A DNA stretch of 64,000 nt from Annona cherimola (taxonomy: Eukaryota > Streptophyta > Magnoliopsida > Magnoliales > Annonaceae): positions 59,028,008 through 59,092,007 of the forward strand of contig CM059973.1 in assembly GCA_030490835.1 (NCBI GenBank), given 5' to 3'. Within the stretch, counting starts at the first letter, position 1. The number at the start of each line of letters is the position of its first letter. A program made the position numbers and the translations under genes. The notes under the pieces are model-generated. The model was given only the letters and a program-made list of their open reading frames with translations, made no database searches and was not told where the DNA came from. Positions 24,143-36,083 of this stretch are shown one piece after another.

Positions 24143-24310
24143 TGGTCCTGCTTCTATGTAACCAGGTTACATTGAAGCGGACTCATGTAAACCCTTCAAA
24201 ATCTAAGATCTTGATCTTTAATGGAAAATTCAATCCATTCATTGTATTTAACATCATTTGTTTATTCGTAATTACGATGCAGTTGTGTCGCACCTGAATA
24301 TCTCCCTCCT
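24143..24310. mobile_element. Truncated family A element joined to a family B end
   Basis: Family A sequence runs from ggtcctgcttctatgtaacc to catcatttgtttatt (about 24262). It then switches abruptly to attacgatgcagttgtgtcg and cacctgaatatc, a family B terminus, followed by a CT-rich and (TA)n tract. Confidence 0.5.
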
Positions 24311-24339
24311 CTCTCTCTTTATATATATATATATAATAT

Positions 24340-24679
24340 GATCCAGTGCATGTGACTACAACGTGCAGTCCATGCACTATGGGCCTCACATGATTATGAA
24401 TGGGAAATCCACCTCGCCCATTGTTTTTAGAATTGTCCACTTTATTAGCATAATAATTTTCATCTAAATCCAACATGTGTGTGATCCTCATCTTAAAATG
24501 GTGCAAATCAATGTAATAAAATAATTTAATATAAATATCAAGTTTAAAGTAGTATTTTCAATATCTAAACCGTCTAAAGTATGATTTTTACATAGATGAA
24601 TGATTGTATAAAGTTTCATTGAAATCTAATACATGTGGAGCCCATTTTATAGCGGACGTCTACACGGGAATGGGTCCCT
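24340..24679 (+). mobile_element. Family C TA-microsatellite element, plus orientation
   Basis: It starts gatccagtgcatgtgact after (TA)n and ends cgggaatgggtcc before tatatataac. Internal strings such as atgggcctcacatgatta are shared, inverted, with 23351-23715. Confidence 0.5.
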
Positions 24680-24689
24680 ATATATATAA

Positions 24690-26044
24690 CGGGTGTACAA
24701 GAAATTAAGAAAATTGGTCCAGCATTAGGGTATATTCAGCATAAACCCTCATATTAATTTATCTTTTAATGTTTGTATTTAAGAAGCATTTGAATAAGAA
24801 TGCAACAAGTGAAAAAAAAGAAAAAGAATGCAACAAGTCAAATGGCATTAAATACATCAACTAGTGGATGCCGACGGACAGCCTGTGGACAGAATTCTAC
24901 CCCCCTGTGAGTCGATTTATAATGGAAGCTCGGTAAAAGCTTCTCATTTTCTGCCATGTGGTTCAATGAGTTTGATGATAATATGAAATAAGATATAATG
25001 TTACACGGCCAATAAAAAAAACCACATAAGTTACCTAATTATTTTACCTTTTATTTTTTATCCATTATTTGAATTATTTTTAATATATATTTTCAACTAT
25101 TCCCACTTTATTCTCATTATATCAGTTATCACATGCCTTTCCCACATCTAGAAAATTCAACCCATTACATCCCAAACAATAACCAATACCAAAATCTGTG
25201 GTAAAACATCGAAATCCAGAAAAAAGAGATGCTGTCGGTTCCAAAAAAATGGCGATTGAGAAGTCGGTCTCGATATGATGAAACCCGTAGATGTTTCTAG
25301 TTTCCACGTTAAATTTGTGTATACTTCAATGATCATTATTTTTAAAATTATCTGTACCCTGTGGACCAGACCAGGCCACCAAAGTCCCTTTCCAAGTGAT
25401 GCGTGCCCGCTTGCAAAACCCAGCGTCAGCAATCTCTCTCACTCGCCATTGGTTTATTTTAGTTGAAATGATCCCAACAAATGGAAGCTAATTCTTGGCC
25501 TGACCCTGTCAAACTAAAATAAAAATGGACCATTATCATTATTTTACTTGCGAAGGTGGACCTGGCAGATGCTGCCAGCCTTACGTTTGAACGCTCGCAT
25601 TTTACCCAGTCGAAACAGGGTTGGGCATTCAGATGAGTCGCGGCGGGTAGAAAGAAACCGCAATTCCGCTATAAATTTTAGGCCTGGCTCAAAATCTTTT
25701 ATAGTGTGTCAAATGATCACTAGAGCATTAGTAAAGAACTAAACTTGAGATCGCAATCCGGTTGCTACCCTGAAACAAAGACTTATCCATTACTTGTAAT
25801 CGAAATTTCAGATTATCAGCACACTGCAACAGATGATGCCACATTTTTAATTCTTAGAAGTTGGAACTGTAAGACAAGCCTTCTCAACAATCATTAACAA
25901 TTTAGTTAACCTTTACCTGAGGCTTGCTATAACAATCCCAAATCTAGAAATCTTCTGTACAAAATGTTTTTATATACAGAGAAACAATGGAGCAGCTAAC
26001 AATTTGTACAGAGTCACAGGCAGAAGGAACACGGGGGTTGGGGG
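24690..26044. other. Intergenic, 3' flank of the RSH gene
   Basis: No gene or clear transposon is seen. The part next to the stop codon (about 25900-26044) is presumably the RSH 3' UTR. I found no canonical AATAAA in the right orientation close to the stop, so the polyadenylation site is not called. Confidence 0.4.
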
Positions 26045-26332
26045 TCAGCATCTCTGAATAGGCCGGCTGACAACACTGGCATCACAGTCATACATTCGCT
26101 TGATCTCCTCCCTGTATTCTGGCAAAGACTCGTTGGGTATGGCTGGAGTAAGTTCGACTAAATCTCCCATCTTCAGCTTGCAGGTGGGGTTGCTCACAGG
26201 CTTAAGGTTCAGTCTAGGCCTCAGGTCTATCTTGACAGGAAACTTGTAAGGAGACCATCTTGAACTCCCCTGGCCCACTCCTTCCAGCAAGTCTACCAAC
26301 GTTGAGTTAGCAGGGAACTCTTCCACAGACGT
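26045..26332 (-). CDS. RSH exon 6 (residues 629-723 and stop)
   Basis: 288 nt from acceptor ttgtag to TGA at 26047-26045. It encodes the TGS-like part ([31 protein letters not shown]). The last residues, SRPIQRC, look shorter than the tail I would expect for this class. Confidence 0.9.
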   Translation of the reverse strand, partial: TSVEEFPANSTLVDLLEGVGQGSSRWSPYKFPVKIDLRPRLNLKPVSNPTCKLKMGDLVELTPAIPNESLPEYREEIKRMYDCDASVVSRPIQRC

Positions 26333-29300
26333 CTACAATCACAGACATACATCAATCAGATTTCTATTGCACAACTCATGCAACAAGCTATATAACGAGA
26401 GAATGCTCCAATACAGCCAAAGCACCAAATGCAAAAACTGGGAGGAAGCATTGTAGAGAGGACGTAATCATGAGAAGCACAAAAGTAAAAAACCCAGCCA
26501 AGAAGATAAAATAAGCAATAGATAAGCTTCAAATTGAAATAAGCAGTGATAATAAGCAGCATTCTGAAACAATCCCTTCAAGAGTAGCATCTAATTGACC
26601 AGTTGGATCTGCTAATAGGGCATGTTCTGGGATTAGAGGTTTAGATGCTACAAACAATGAATGGCCAGAAAGGGCAATTGCACAGTCTCAACACCTACAG
26701 GATCCTGGGTTATACAAATATGTGTATTGTAATTGGGTGCATTAGCATCAGACAAGGGCCTTGACAAAAGTTAGAACATTTACCTTCTCGTTTTCCCTTA
26801 AGACGACAATAACTGGCCCATCCTGATCCCAGTGAGGTGCATTATAATGTGGGCAGTCCTTCAAATGCGTAGGAAAGGGACAGGGTGGTCTGGTTGAGTC
26901 TGCAACACCAAAGGAAGAGGCCTGATCTTTGTTCACTGTCTCAAACTGCCAAGTCAAAACCCACCTGGCCCATTCCACCCATTGAAGCACATACAAAGGG
27001 TGCTTACAGTCACCTTCCTTGTACCTCCAGTGAGCTGCAAATCCAAATTCTGCTTGTAAATGCATTTCCTTGGTGCGAATCTGAACTTCCAATGGGACCA
27101 TGTCTTCCCCCATCACAACAGCATGGAGAGATCGGTACCTACATAAAAACAATCAACATATGATCAAGTCATATGATGAAGAAATATGCATTACATCCAT
27201 ACAAACTGCATACCCATTGAACTTGGGATGTGTTATATAGTCTTTAAGCTTGCCAGGGACTGGAGCCCACAAGCGGTGAACAACATCCAGTGCCATGTAA
27301 CAGTCTTCCTCTGTATCGACTATCAAACGCAGGCCATGAATGTCATGAATTTCATCCATGGTTAACTTCTTCCTGTTAAAATTATATATAGCCCATCATC
27401 ATTATCACCCAACCTAAACATTATCTCATTAAATTGAAAGGACAAGTCACTTTATCAAGAGGGATGCATATTCAGACGCCAGTACATACGGGACGCTGTA
27501 GACTGACATACTAATGACGCATGTTAGAAAGAGAGCATACTTCAACATTTTGGCATATATGCTGTACAAGCCCTTGTGCCTCCCTGATAGAGCATGATAA
27601 GGAACTGCTTCCTGCCTGAGAGCTCCCTTTAGTTTCTCTATGGCAGAAGTAATCATAGCTTCATCAAATGACTTAGCAAGTCTGGAGGAAAGTTCATCAT
27701 GCTGTTCTGGGTACAGATGCTTAAAGCACAGGTTCTCCAGCTGCTCCTTCCAAGTTGAGATCCCAAGACGATTGGCCAATGGAACAAAGATCTCCAATGT
27801 TTCTTTTGCAAATCTTTGTTGCTTGAGCATAGGCAAAGCCCCTAGCGTCTTCATGTTGTGCAGCCTGTCCGCGAGTTTTATTAGGACCGCCCGAGCATCA
27901 GACATTGCAAGAAACATAGTGTGTAGGCGGTCTGCCTCAACAGTTTTGCTTGCAGTGTTATTATCACGAGCAAGCTTGCTTAATTGGCTTAGCTTTGAGA
28001 TCTGGGGATATACACAACAGAAACGGACAAAGATTCAACTTCAGTTATCCCTACATTAAATCTTTTGCCAAAGTACAGTAAAACAAACTTACACTAGAAA
28101 CAGGAACAAACATTTGATACTGCAAGCACTTGTTGGTTACTTGTTAGCTACAGATGATGGAAGAAAGCAAGTGTAACCTAGTTCTCTTTTATGCACACAG
28201 CCAGTTTTTACTTTTAGCAGCAAAATTACACATATTTTCAGTAATTTGGAAGCAAGCAATTAGTTTCACTAGCACAAATTGCCTTAATTGTGACCATTCA
28301 AGTTTAAAACCTTCATATAATCCTAGACAAAGTATACATGCAGATACAATGGTAATACATTGGCGTGAAGTTCTGAATTTATGTGCTTAGGGTCATTTCT
28401 CACAGAATGTAAGCAGTAAGAACAGAAAAACTAGAGCACATGAATTGAAATTCATAAATCAAACCAGGACAACACATGAAATGAATTATAGATATTCAAC
28501 GTTGGATGTGTAAACTAAATAAGGCTATGATTTTAACTAAAAGTGAAAAACTTTCTGTCGCTGGACATGTAGCATATTCAAAATTATCAAAAACTAAAGG
28601 ACGCAATTCGGGATCTTAATTTCCAGTCAACGACAAGTCTAGGTTTCCACGAGCATGCAAAAGAATCCTATATTTGAAAACCAGATGAATTCCAAAAAAG
28701 AGTCAAATCATCTCTAACTTACTGTCTCGTCTCACAGAACCATCATATTCAGGCAGCAATACAGCATTGGTCATAGTCAATGTAACTTAACCAAAACTGA
28801 TCCAAGCCAATATCCTTACAATGATTAACATATAAAAGATATCCTGACACAGATATTCAGCAATCTGGGAATCAAGTACAAAATAAATTGATCCAAGCCA
28901 ATATCCTTAAAAGGATAAGCATATAAAAGATATTCTGACACAGATATTCAGAAATCTGCAAATCAAGTACAAAATCTAGAAACTTGGCATTTCTAACACG
29001 TAAATTTTCCAATGTTATATAGACCCAAGCATTTGTAAGTGTACCAATGGCTCCCAAAAGAAGCCCAAAATACTTACAGAGCACAGAATACAGATATCAT
29101 GCAGTTTCCAACTGAAATATTCCCGAAACTAAAATCCATACACCGAAAGTAGTAATAACTAAGTGATAAAGATCTAAGACATGGTATATCCACACATACC
29201 CCTACAACCAAATTTGCCACCCCAGCTCCAAAAGTTTGAGAAATGTGATCATAGGTCATGAAAGAATCATCAATGGTATCGTGCAGAAGCCCTGCTGCAA

Positions 29301-30870
29301 CAACCGTAGAATTTGCACCAACCATTGCAAGCAAAACTGCAGTCTCCACACAATGCTGCAAGTATGGATCCCCACTTAGTCGCATCTGGAAGTCAACAAC
29401 AAAACACACAGCGAATGTTGCAAAATGTTATTCCTCCAAATCCCAATCCTTTAATGCAGAATTCAAGCAACCTGAATCCAGAAATAACCCAACTAAGTAC
29501 CACTGTTTCCAAGAAGCATGGTACATTTCAAATAGCAAAGACGACCCAAAAGAGCAAACAAAAGAATCATTCCTCTAGGGTCGTTAAGTAAACAAAATGC
29601 CAGTTCTCACGAAGTAACTTTCCATCCTCAAGAGTCACTAAGAACTTGTGCCAAAAAACAAAACGAAAACTCATTCAGGATATATTAGACGTCCCCCCGA
29701 AAATTCCTCTGAGAACTTCTGACATAAACCAGACTCAATTCAGGGAACATTTAAGTTCCACAAAAATTTAAACAGAACTGTCGGAATTTAGTTACCTAAG
29801 CCTTATTCAGGAAGCCTTGAAGTACCCAAAACCTTCCTCAGAAATTACCAAAGTAAACCAACACTCCTTTCAAGGAATATTTAAGGTCCCCCAAATTTTG
29901 AGACAAGACGGCAGTTAGACAAATCAAAGCAAATCTCACAAGCTAATAATTCTACATAAACGGCAACCGGACAACCTAAACCTAAGTTCCCGCATCAAAA
30001 GTTTGCAAACCTATCGGTAGTACACCGGATAAGCCCACCATTCAAAATCAAAGTTGACGTTCCCAAAATCAAGGATCATTGAAAATCGCAAATCAGATCA
30101 CCCAGCTAACTCTAGAAACTGATATCCCCGAGAAGAGAAAACCATACCTGCCCTCGATGAGCTTTCTCAGCCTCATAGAAAGCCTTCACTACAAACGCCT
30201 CCTGGAATATCTTGTGCCTCGACTGAGCGCTCGATAACAAATCTTTCGCGTACAAATCACATCCAATTTCTTCAAAACCATCGTCCATAGCAAACCCAAC
30301 ATCATCAACGAAACCCACGGCCGATGAATCGCGGCTGTCCTTCCGCCACCCGCTGTCCGGCATTGGGAAGCTCGGCGAGTCATAGTCAATGCACGAGCCC
30401 AAGGCATTCCGCACGAGCCGGTTGAAAATCCCGTCCCGCCCTGTCCGGATAGATTGCAGATGCAGAGGCATCAATGGCGACGATGGGCTTCTGGACGACC
30501 CAATCCCCACGCTGCCGCCGACGCTGCTACATGAGACAGGCCCGTGGAAGACCGACACCGGGCTGGGTTCCCGGCACTTAAACGACGAATAGCAGCCGAA
30601 TTCGTCGGACCGATCGTGGCGGAGCTGCCCATGGTCGTCGACGCACCCCGTCACGAAGCTGGCCGACGAGGAGTGGCGGACCGATGGGGACGACGAGAAG
30701 AGGCAGGAGAGGCCGCCGACGACGATCGACTTCTGCGCCGCGACGGCCGACGAAGACGACGAGGGTGGAACTCGGGGGTTGAGATCATAGTCGGATGGGG
30801 AAGCCGGAAAGGGCGTGGAGCAGACGCCGCCGGGGGGGATGGCGTGGAGGGCGATCGTGGGGACTGCCAT
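26045..30870 (-). CDS. RSH2/RSH3-like: RelA/SpoT homologue, plastid-type (p)ppGpp synthetase/hydrolase (RSH2/RSH3 class), six exons
   Basis: Exons on the minus strand are 30870-30148, 29385-29200, 28001-27541, 27372-27214, 27138-26784 and 26332-26045. All five introns are GT-AG, the frame is open throughout, and the CDS is 2172 nt (723 aa), near the usual 700-720. Residues 1 to about 200 are Ser/Pro-rich and non-conserved, fitting a chloroplast transit peptide plus plant-specific region. The HD hydrolase domain keeps H252, H276-D277 and D348 (KLADRLHNM). The synthetase domain keeps [10 protein letters not shown] near 445, DIHGLRL at 467-473, NGYRSLH at 509-515, EVQIRT at 527-532 and AAHWRYK near 545. 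A TGS-like region follows at about 620-705. Both catalytic halves look intact, so a bifunctional enzyme making and degrading (p)ppGpp in plastids is inferred. The architecture matches plant RSH2/RSH3 rather than RSH1 or the EF-hand CRSH class. The ATG is chosen because it opens the conserved frame. Confidence 0.93.
26784..27138 (-). CDS. RSH exon 5 (residues 510-628)
   Basis: 355 nt from acceptor tgtag to donor gtaaat, ending ENEK. It encodes YRSLH, LEVQIRT and [11 protein letters not shown] of the synthetase domain and the linker to the C-terminal region. Confidence 0.9.
27214..27372 (-). CDS. RSH exon 4 (residues 457-510)
   Basis: 159 nt. Its first base completes a Lys codon (MLKKKLTM) and its last two bases start the Gly of NGY. 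It encodes [14 protein letters not shown] and the GKLKDYI segment of the synthetase core. Confidence 0.92.
27541..28001 (-). CDS. RSH exon 3 (residues 304-457)
   Basis: 461 nt between acceptor ccccag and donor gtatgc, ending in the first two bases of a Lys codon. It holds the end of the HD domain (KLADRLHNM) and the beginning of the synthetase domain ([13 protein letters not shown]). Confidence 0.92.
28798..28979 (-). repeat. 91-bp tandem duplication in RSH intron 2
   Basis: tgatccaagccaatatcctt starts at 28798 and again at 28889. The two copies differ at only a few positions through caagtacaaaat. It lies wholly inside the 1198-bp intron 2 and does not touch splice sites. Confidence 0.75.
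29200..29385 (-). CDS. RSH exon 2 (residues 242-303)
   Basis: 186 nt, phase 0, between acceptor ttccag and donor gtatgt. It encodes the first two metal-binding parts of the HD domain, LQHCVETA and LLHDTIDDS. Confidence 0.92.
30148..30870 (-). CDS. RSH exon 1 (residues 1-241)
   Basis: 723 nt, phase 0, ending AHRGQ before donor gtatgg. It holds the Ser-rich presumed transit peptide and the start of the conserved part ([17 protein letters not shown]). It is much more GC-rich than the other exons. Confidence 0.9.
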
Positions 30871-31420
30871 GTAAAAAATCCGATCGGGATGGGTTATTCA
30901 GGAAATTGGCTCCCGTTTTCTGCAGATCTAGAATCTCGCGAGTACAAAATCCAAGAAGAACACAAGAAGCGGAGAAGATTCGGAGCAGCAAGGATCTATT
31001 TACAAATCAGCACCGGAGATTCGAGGGATCAGAGGTCGAAACCCTAGCGCAGAAAAGAGCGATTTCTTGAGAGCGAGAGCGGGAAATAGGAAGGAAGGAA
31101 TGAACGAACTTTCCTACTTTTTCTGCGCTGGTTCGCCGCCAGGGAAAGTAATCCGTGAAATTACAAAAATACCCTTAAGAACGTTGTGGAATCGGCCCCT
31201 CCCTTGGCTCTCTCCCTCCTGCGTCTCTCTCTAGTGCTAGTAGAGAGAGAAGCGAGAGGGCGGGGGAGATTTGTAGGAGAGATTAGAAGAAGAGATTGCT
31301 TGCCGCCTTCGACTTTTGAGGAACAAACGTCGCTTTCAAGCCATCCGAAGCCCGGTGAAAAGAATTATACACCCATGGAGAAGAGAGAGAAGGATGATAA
31401 CCCTTTGTTCCAACTGTAAA
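30871..31420 (-). promoter_or_regulatory. RSH 5' leader and promoter-proximal region
   Basis: Upstream of the ATG is GC-rich sequence, followed at about 31200-31265 by GA/CT-rich blocks (agagagagaag, ctctccctcc) of the kind common near plant transcription starts. No clear TATA box at a fixed distance was found, so the start site is not called. Plus-strand ORFs here are antisense shadows. Confidence 0.4.
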
Positions 31421-32095
31421 ACAGCTATTACCCTTTGCGTGGTTGTCAATCCAAGCTTGCTTTTCTGGCCTTCTTCTTTTTTTTTTTTTCCCTCCTTTCT
31501 CGCAGGGGATCAGGACAGCCAATGGAATTTTTTTTCCAACCATCTCTTTTACCGGATATTTTAATTTCAATGAGCCTCGTTTTTTTCCATCTTGGTAACC
31601 AGGCTCCTGGTCAATTTAATATTTTTTATTGTTCGTTTGGAATTTTTACTTACAATGTTATATATTTTCTTACACGGGGATCCACAGCTCCTACATGCTT
31701 ACAAGGGACAAAACACTCATGAAGAGCAAAACGGGGTGTCATTGTAATATTTTTTATTGTTCATCTTATTAATTGGACTTAATATTTGATTGCTATTACC
31801 TATACAAGATGGGTCATCTTCATATAGATGATTAAAATATGTAGAAGTGAATAATATAGTGTTCATTTAAGAAAATATACTGTTTATAGGAGGGATTGAA
31901 TTTAAAAATATATATTTTTAGTATTGAAAATTTAAAAAGTTTGTTAAGTATTAATTTTTAAAAAAATTTTGAGAATGAATAATGATTTTTATAAATATGA
32001 AATCTCATTACTTTTGCATCCACTCATCTTTAATGGGTCTTATTAGATGGAATATGATACCAATAGGTTGAGATCTTCGAATTAAAAAAATTATT
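31421..32095. other. Intergenic upstream of RSH
   Basis: AT-rich sequence with a T14 run near 31480. No gene or element edges are seen. Confidence 0.35.
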
Positions 32096-32098
32096 TTA

Positions 32099-32379
32099 AG
32101 ATGTGCTTGAGTAATGATAAATTTTTTGGATAAAAATTTTTTAGTGTAAAATGTTTTGAATTAAGATAAAATAATGTGATATAATAAGAGTAATGATAAT
32201 GAACAAAAAGAATAAAATTAAAATAGATAGAATAATTGTACGGGTAGTTGTGTAGGAATGATTAAAAATAAGATAATCAATTATGCATGAAAATGCGAAA
32301 AAATTAATTAAAAACATGAAAGTTGTGGAAAGTAAAAAAAAAATTGTTTGAAAGGTTTTAGGTATGTCCAAACACACTC
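32099..32379. mobile_element. Tourist-like MITE (family M), copy 1
   Basis: It starts agatgtgcttgagtaatgat and ends ggtatgtccaaacacactc. TTA is duplicated at 32096-32098 and 32380-32382. It shares the internal motif aaagttaaaatagatag-like and its ends with the copies at 36563 and 57647. Confidence 0.6.
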
Positions 32380-32693
32380 TTAATTTTATTTTCAATATAA
32401 TTTCTTAATTTTTTATATAAACAACTCTTCCTTATACAATATGTTCGTCTAAATAATATTTCATTCAATTAGATGATTAGAATATGCCCTTAAGCTTTAA
32501 GCAAAATATGAATCTTGCAATAGTTCAAATACTTTGTCACAAAATATCAATTTTTAACCACTTTGGATCTTTCCTTTTTCAATTTCTAAATAAAATCTCA
32601 TTTTATTTTATAAAATTGATAACTACATCATGAGTTTTCTTTTTTTCCATAAGCTATATTTTAATATTTATTTTTTTATTTTCGGTGTGTTTG

Positions 32694-33060
32694 AGAAATG
32701 ATAAAATTTTTGAATAAAATTTTTTTGAGAGAAAATAATGTGATACGATAGAAGTGATAATGAGAAATAAATAGAATAAAGTTAAAATAGATAGTTTAAT
32801 TACATAGATAGTCGTTTAGAAATAATTGAAAAATAGGATAGTTTATACGGAAAGATGTGAAAAAATAATTTAAAAATAAAGTAATTGCGGAGAGCGAAAA
32901 AGATTTAGGGTGTGCTTCGGAAGTGATAAATTTTTTAGATGAAAATTTTTTAGTGTAAAAAGTTTTTGAATTTAAAGAGAATAATGTGATATAACAGGGT
33001 TAATGATAAGAAATAAAGTTTTAACTTGATTTTTTTTAGTACTAAATACATCCTTAAATT
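32694..33060. mobile_element. Tourist-like MITEs (family M), copies joined or nested
   Basis: ggtgtgtttgagaaatgat at 32694 and gggtgtgcttcggaagtgat at about 32907 are two left-end sequences in the same orientation. The body motif aaataaatagaataaagtt follows the first. The right edge near aatacatcctta is only approximate. Confidence 0.45.
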
Positions 33061-34701
33061 GAAAAGTTTTAGTTAAAAGATTTTATCTTAAAATAAACCC
33101 ACCAAATAAAGCAAAATTTATAAGAAATTTTTTTTAAAAAAAATCTGAATCCACCTAATTCCTTATAAAACTATTTGACCTAGTCGTTTTCCTCTTCAGT
33201 AATTATAGGCAGTATTATTATTTGAACCAACCATTGAATGTGCCACATGTTCGTGGTTTGTTGTGTTATATCCCCGGATGGTCTCTTACAGCGTCCAATG
33301 AGACCCTACTTTTGTCATAGGATTGAATTATCGAAATCCAATCGCACCGAACACGGATTCTGCATGGATGCGTCCAGACAATGCATGTAGACAATCATGC
33401 ATGCAAGTCAAGGCACGCTGCTGGACTACGGAGCAGTGAATATTCCTCCCCAATAACAGACTATCACAGCCTCTTTCTGCAGTCCACGCGGAAGATTCAA
33501 GGGTGATAGGCTGATAGCTACATGTATCTTCTAGCTTCCAGAGGGAAGTGGAATAGTATTTTGTATAGTTGGGTGCAACTGGAGTCGAATTGAATCCAAT
33601 TTAAGTGAACTCTAACTCTAAGTTTATTGGATTTTGGTGAACTAAAATGTTAGAATCTGGGTTCCGGTTTTGTTCGGATCAAGTTGACATTAGTTTTAGG
33701 TAGAAATTCAAGTTATTCTGAAATTAATGAAAGTTAAAATCTACCAATAAAAATAATGAGCTCTTTGAGCTTTATTGCATTTGTGCCAACTAATTCTAAA
33801 ATACACTCTTGATTATGATAACTTATTTATTCATAATTTATACATAAATATATTTATATAACTTATGATATATTTGATTTTGGTGAAAGTTAATATTCAA
33901 ACAAAAAGATAATACTAAGTATAACAAAATAAATCCCATAAAAAAGTATAATGAAATAATAAATTTATCATCAATAACCAAGGTAAGAAAATTAATTAGA
34001 ATTACATGAAATTACAATATATAAATTTAATAAAATTGCGACTTATATATCTTATAGTTAATTGGTATGTACGAAATAATTTTAAATAGTTAATATATTT
34101 ATAATTATTTATAAATTAAGTTGACGTAGATGTAATGTATTCAATTTTTATGGATAGATATAGATAATATTTAGATTTTAGAATAAACATTTTATAATTT
34201 AATAGGTTATGATTACATGGAAAAACTTTTATAATTTAAAATACTTAACATATAAAACAATAAAATTCTTTTAACATACTTAATATATAATCTAATATAA
34301 TTCTTTTAATTACTTAGGAGATATTAGGTTCAAACTGGGTTGAGTTTCAATACTTGGCTGATATAAACTTGATATCAGTTTCGGATTCTCTTCAGATTCT
34401 CCCAATTTAGGTTGAACCCAAGTCTATTTCTGAACAATGTTAAAAAAGAAAATTCAAACTTGATTTTGAAAATAAGTTCACGGGTTTGGACTAATTGGAT
34501 ATCAAGTTGCACCACTATAGTACAATTTGTAGACTATTATGAGAAAATAGTCTACAAAGCCAAAAGTGTCACAATAGGGAATGATTGCTAATTTCCTCAA
34601 GAGTTAGCTATGACATGGAATAAGGGGCCACTATATTGAGGACAGGTCTCGGAACTATCTTAATCTATATTCATTCTAAAGGGAGTGTGAGGAGAGCATT
34701 T
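33061..34701. other. Intergenic, no gene seen
   Basis: Around 33180-33540 the sequence is less AT-rich and looks single-copy. The rest is AT-rich. No ORF with a recognisable domain is present. Confidence 0.3.
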
Positions 34702-34977
34702 GGGTATGTTTGTTTTTAAGTAAAATTTTTCATCTAAGATTTTTCACTCTCCACAAATACCTAAAATTTTAATTATTTCTTTACATTTTCATAAACAAAC
34801 TATCCTACTTTCCAATCGATTCTACGCAATCATCGTACAACTAACCTATATGTGTTAACTTTATTATGTTTATTTCTCATTATTACTCATGTCGAATGAC
34901 ATCATTTTCTTTCATTTCAACAACTTTTACACCAAAAATTTTTTATTTAAAATTTTTATCACTTTCCAAACACATCC
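34702..34977. mobile_element. Tourist-like MITE (family M), inverted copy
   Basis: It starts gggtatgtttgtttttaag and ends tccaaacacatcc. The interior is the reverse complement of the family motif (aactttattatgtttatttc). The flanks are TTT on both sides rather than TTA. Confidence 0.55.
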
Positions 34978-34984
34978 TTTATAT

Positions 34985-36083
34985 AATTACTATCATTGTA
35001 GCCATTGACACATCCAAATTTTAAGCGATCAAATTAGAATTTATGAAATTTTTACAACAAAGTCCATGCAAGTGTTTAAAATGAGTGGCGGAAAATTGAG
35101 AGAACAAAAAAAAAAAAAAGAAAACCCAAATCCCTTTTTCGCATCACCTCTCCTGTTGGGCATATCTCCAGCGTCTCCCTGCCATTGCTACTACTACTAA
35201 CCTAGCTCTCTAAAATGTTGATGCTAATACTAATACCTTCCAACTACAACCTGATTTGGGCCTTTCGAAGCACAATCAGAATTTGCGAAACACGCAGAAG
35301 TTTCATCCTCGCTTTGCAGTCGCTACTTAAAGTGTCTCCAACTCCTAATTACCCCTCGTCCAAATTCACCCCTTTTCAGTGTGAAATCATGAAGGATCCA
35401 ATTTACCCCCTTTTGGGAGCAAAATCTTAGGGGTAGACAATGAATCCTATGCTGAATGAGTTCTCAGCTCGCTAGCCGTGCGTACATGGCATGCAAGTCC
35501 ATGCAAGTCCCTTATGAATCTCTCCGCTTTTGATGAGATGTCACTAAGGGGTTTCGGGAATTCTTCCACTTGGAGCGGCGATATTGTTGGACTTGGACCT
35601 AACTACGAGGATCAAAGCCAGTTGAAGCCTTTCAATGAGAATTTACGTTAGTGGATTAGCAGTTGCAAGATAAACTTCATGGATTCGTTGTCAAATTTCC
35701 ATTCAAACATGGTGCAAAGAATGGCTCATCAAGGGGCCAAGGTATCATGGATTTGTGGATCTACTCCTTGGAGTAGAAGAAACGATCAGAGGAAGAAACA
35801 GAGAGATCACTAGACTTATCAAGCTTTTTTAGAAAACAAGGAAAAGAGCGATCAAGCGGAGATTCTGTGCATTTGCATCACCTCCCCGGCCGGTCGTCCA
35901 CATCGCCTCTCCTACCTGTGTTGTAACTATTGGAGTTTCATTCTCTATTTAATCTTGGAAGAGTTGCAACGAACAGCCCCTTAGAAACATCTTATTGTGT
36001 GGAATTTGAGGTCTCGTTCTCTTTTTGTGAATTGAAATTTCCAATGGGTCCTCTTGAACCAAATTTCATTAAAATTAGCATAT
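34985..36083. other. Possibly single-copy sequence, gene status unknown
   Basis: The stretch has mixed composition and an open plus-strand reading of 71 codons at 35215-35430. After it, coding-like text in changing frames runs to about 35830. I recognise no domain and no splice pattern. A decayed gene is possible but unsupported. Confidence 0.2.

Noticed and set aside
30544..31047. Plus-strand ORF of 167 codons overlapping the RSH start
   Set aside because: It is antisense to GC-rich RSH exon 1 and its leader. Its Arg-rich translation is the usual shadow of a GC-rich coding exon and no domain is seen.
35150..35830. A possible host gene or pseudogene
   Set aside because: Readable in pieces, but no domain, splice sites or consistent frame could be supported. 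It is left as unknown sequence.
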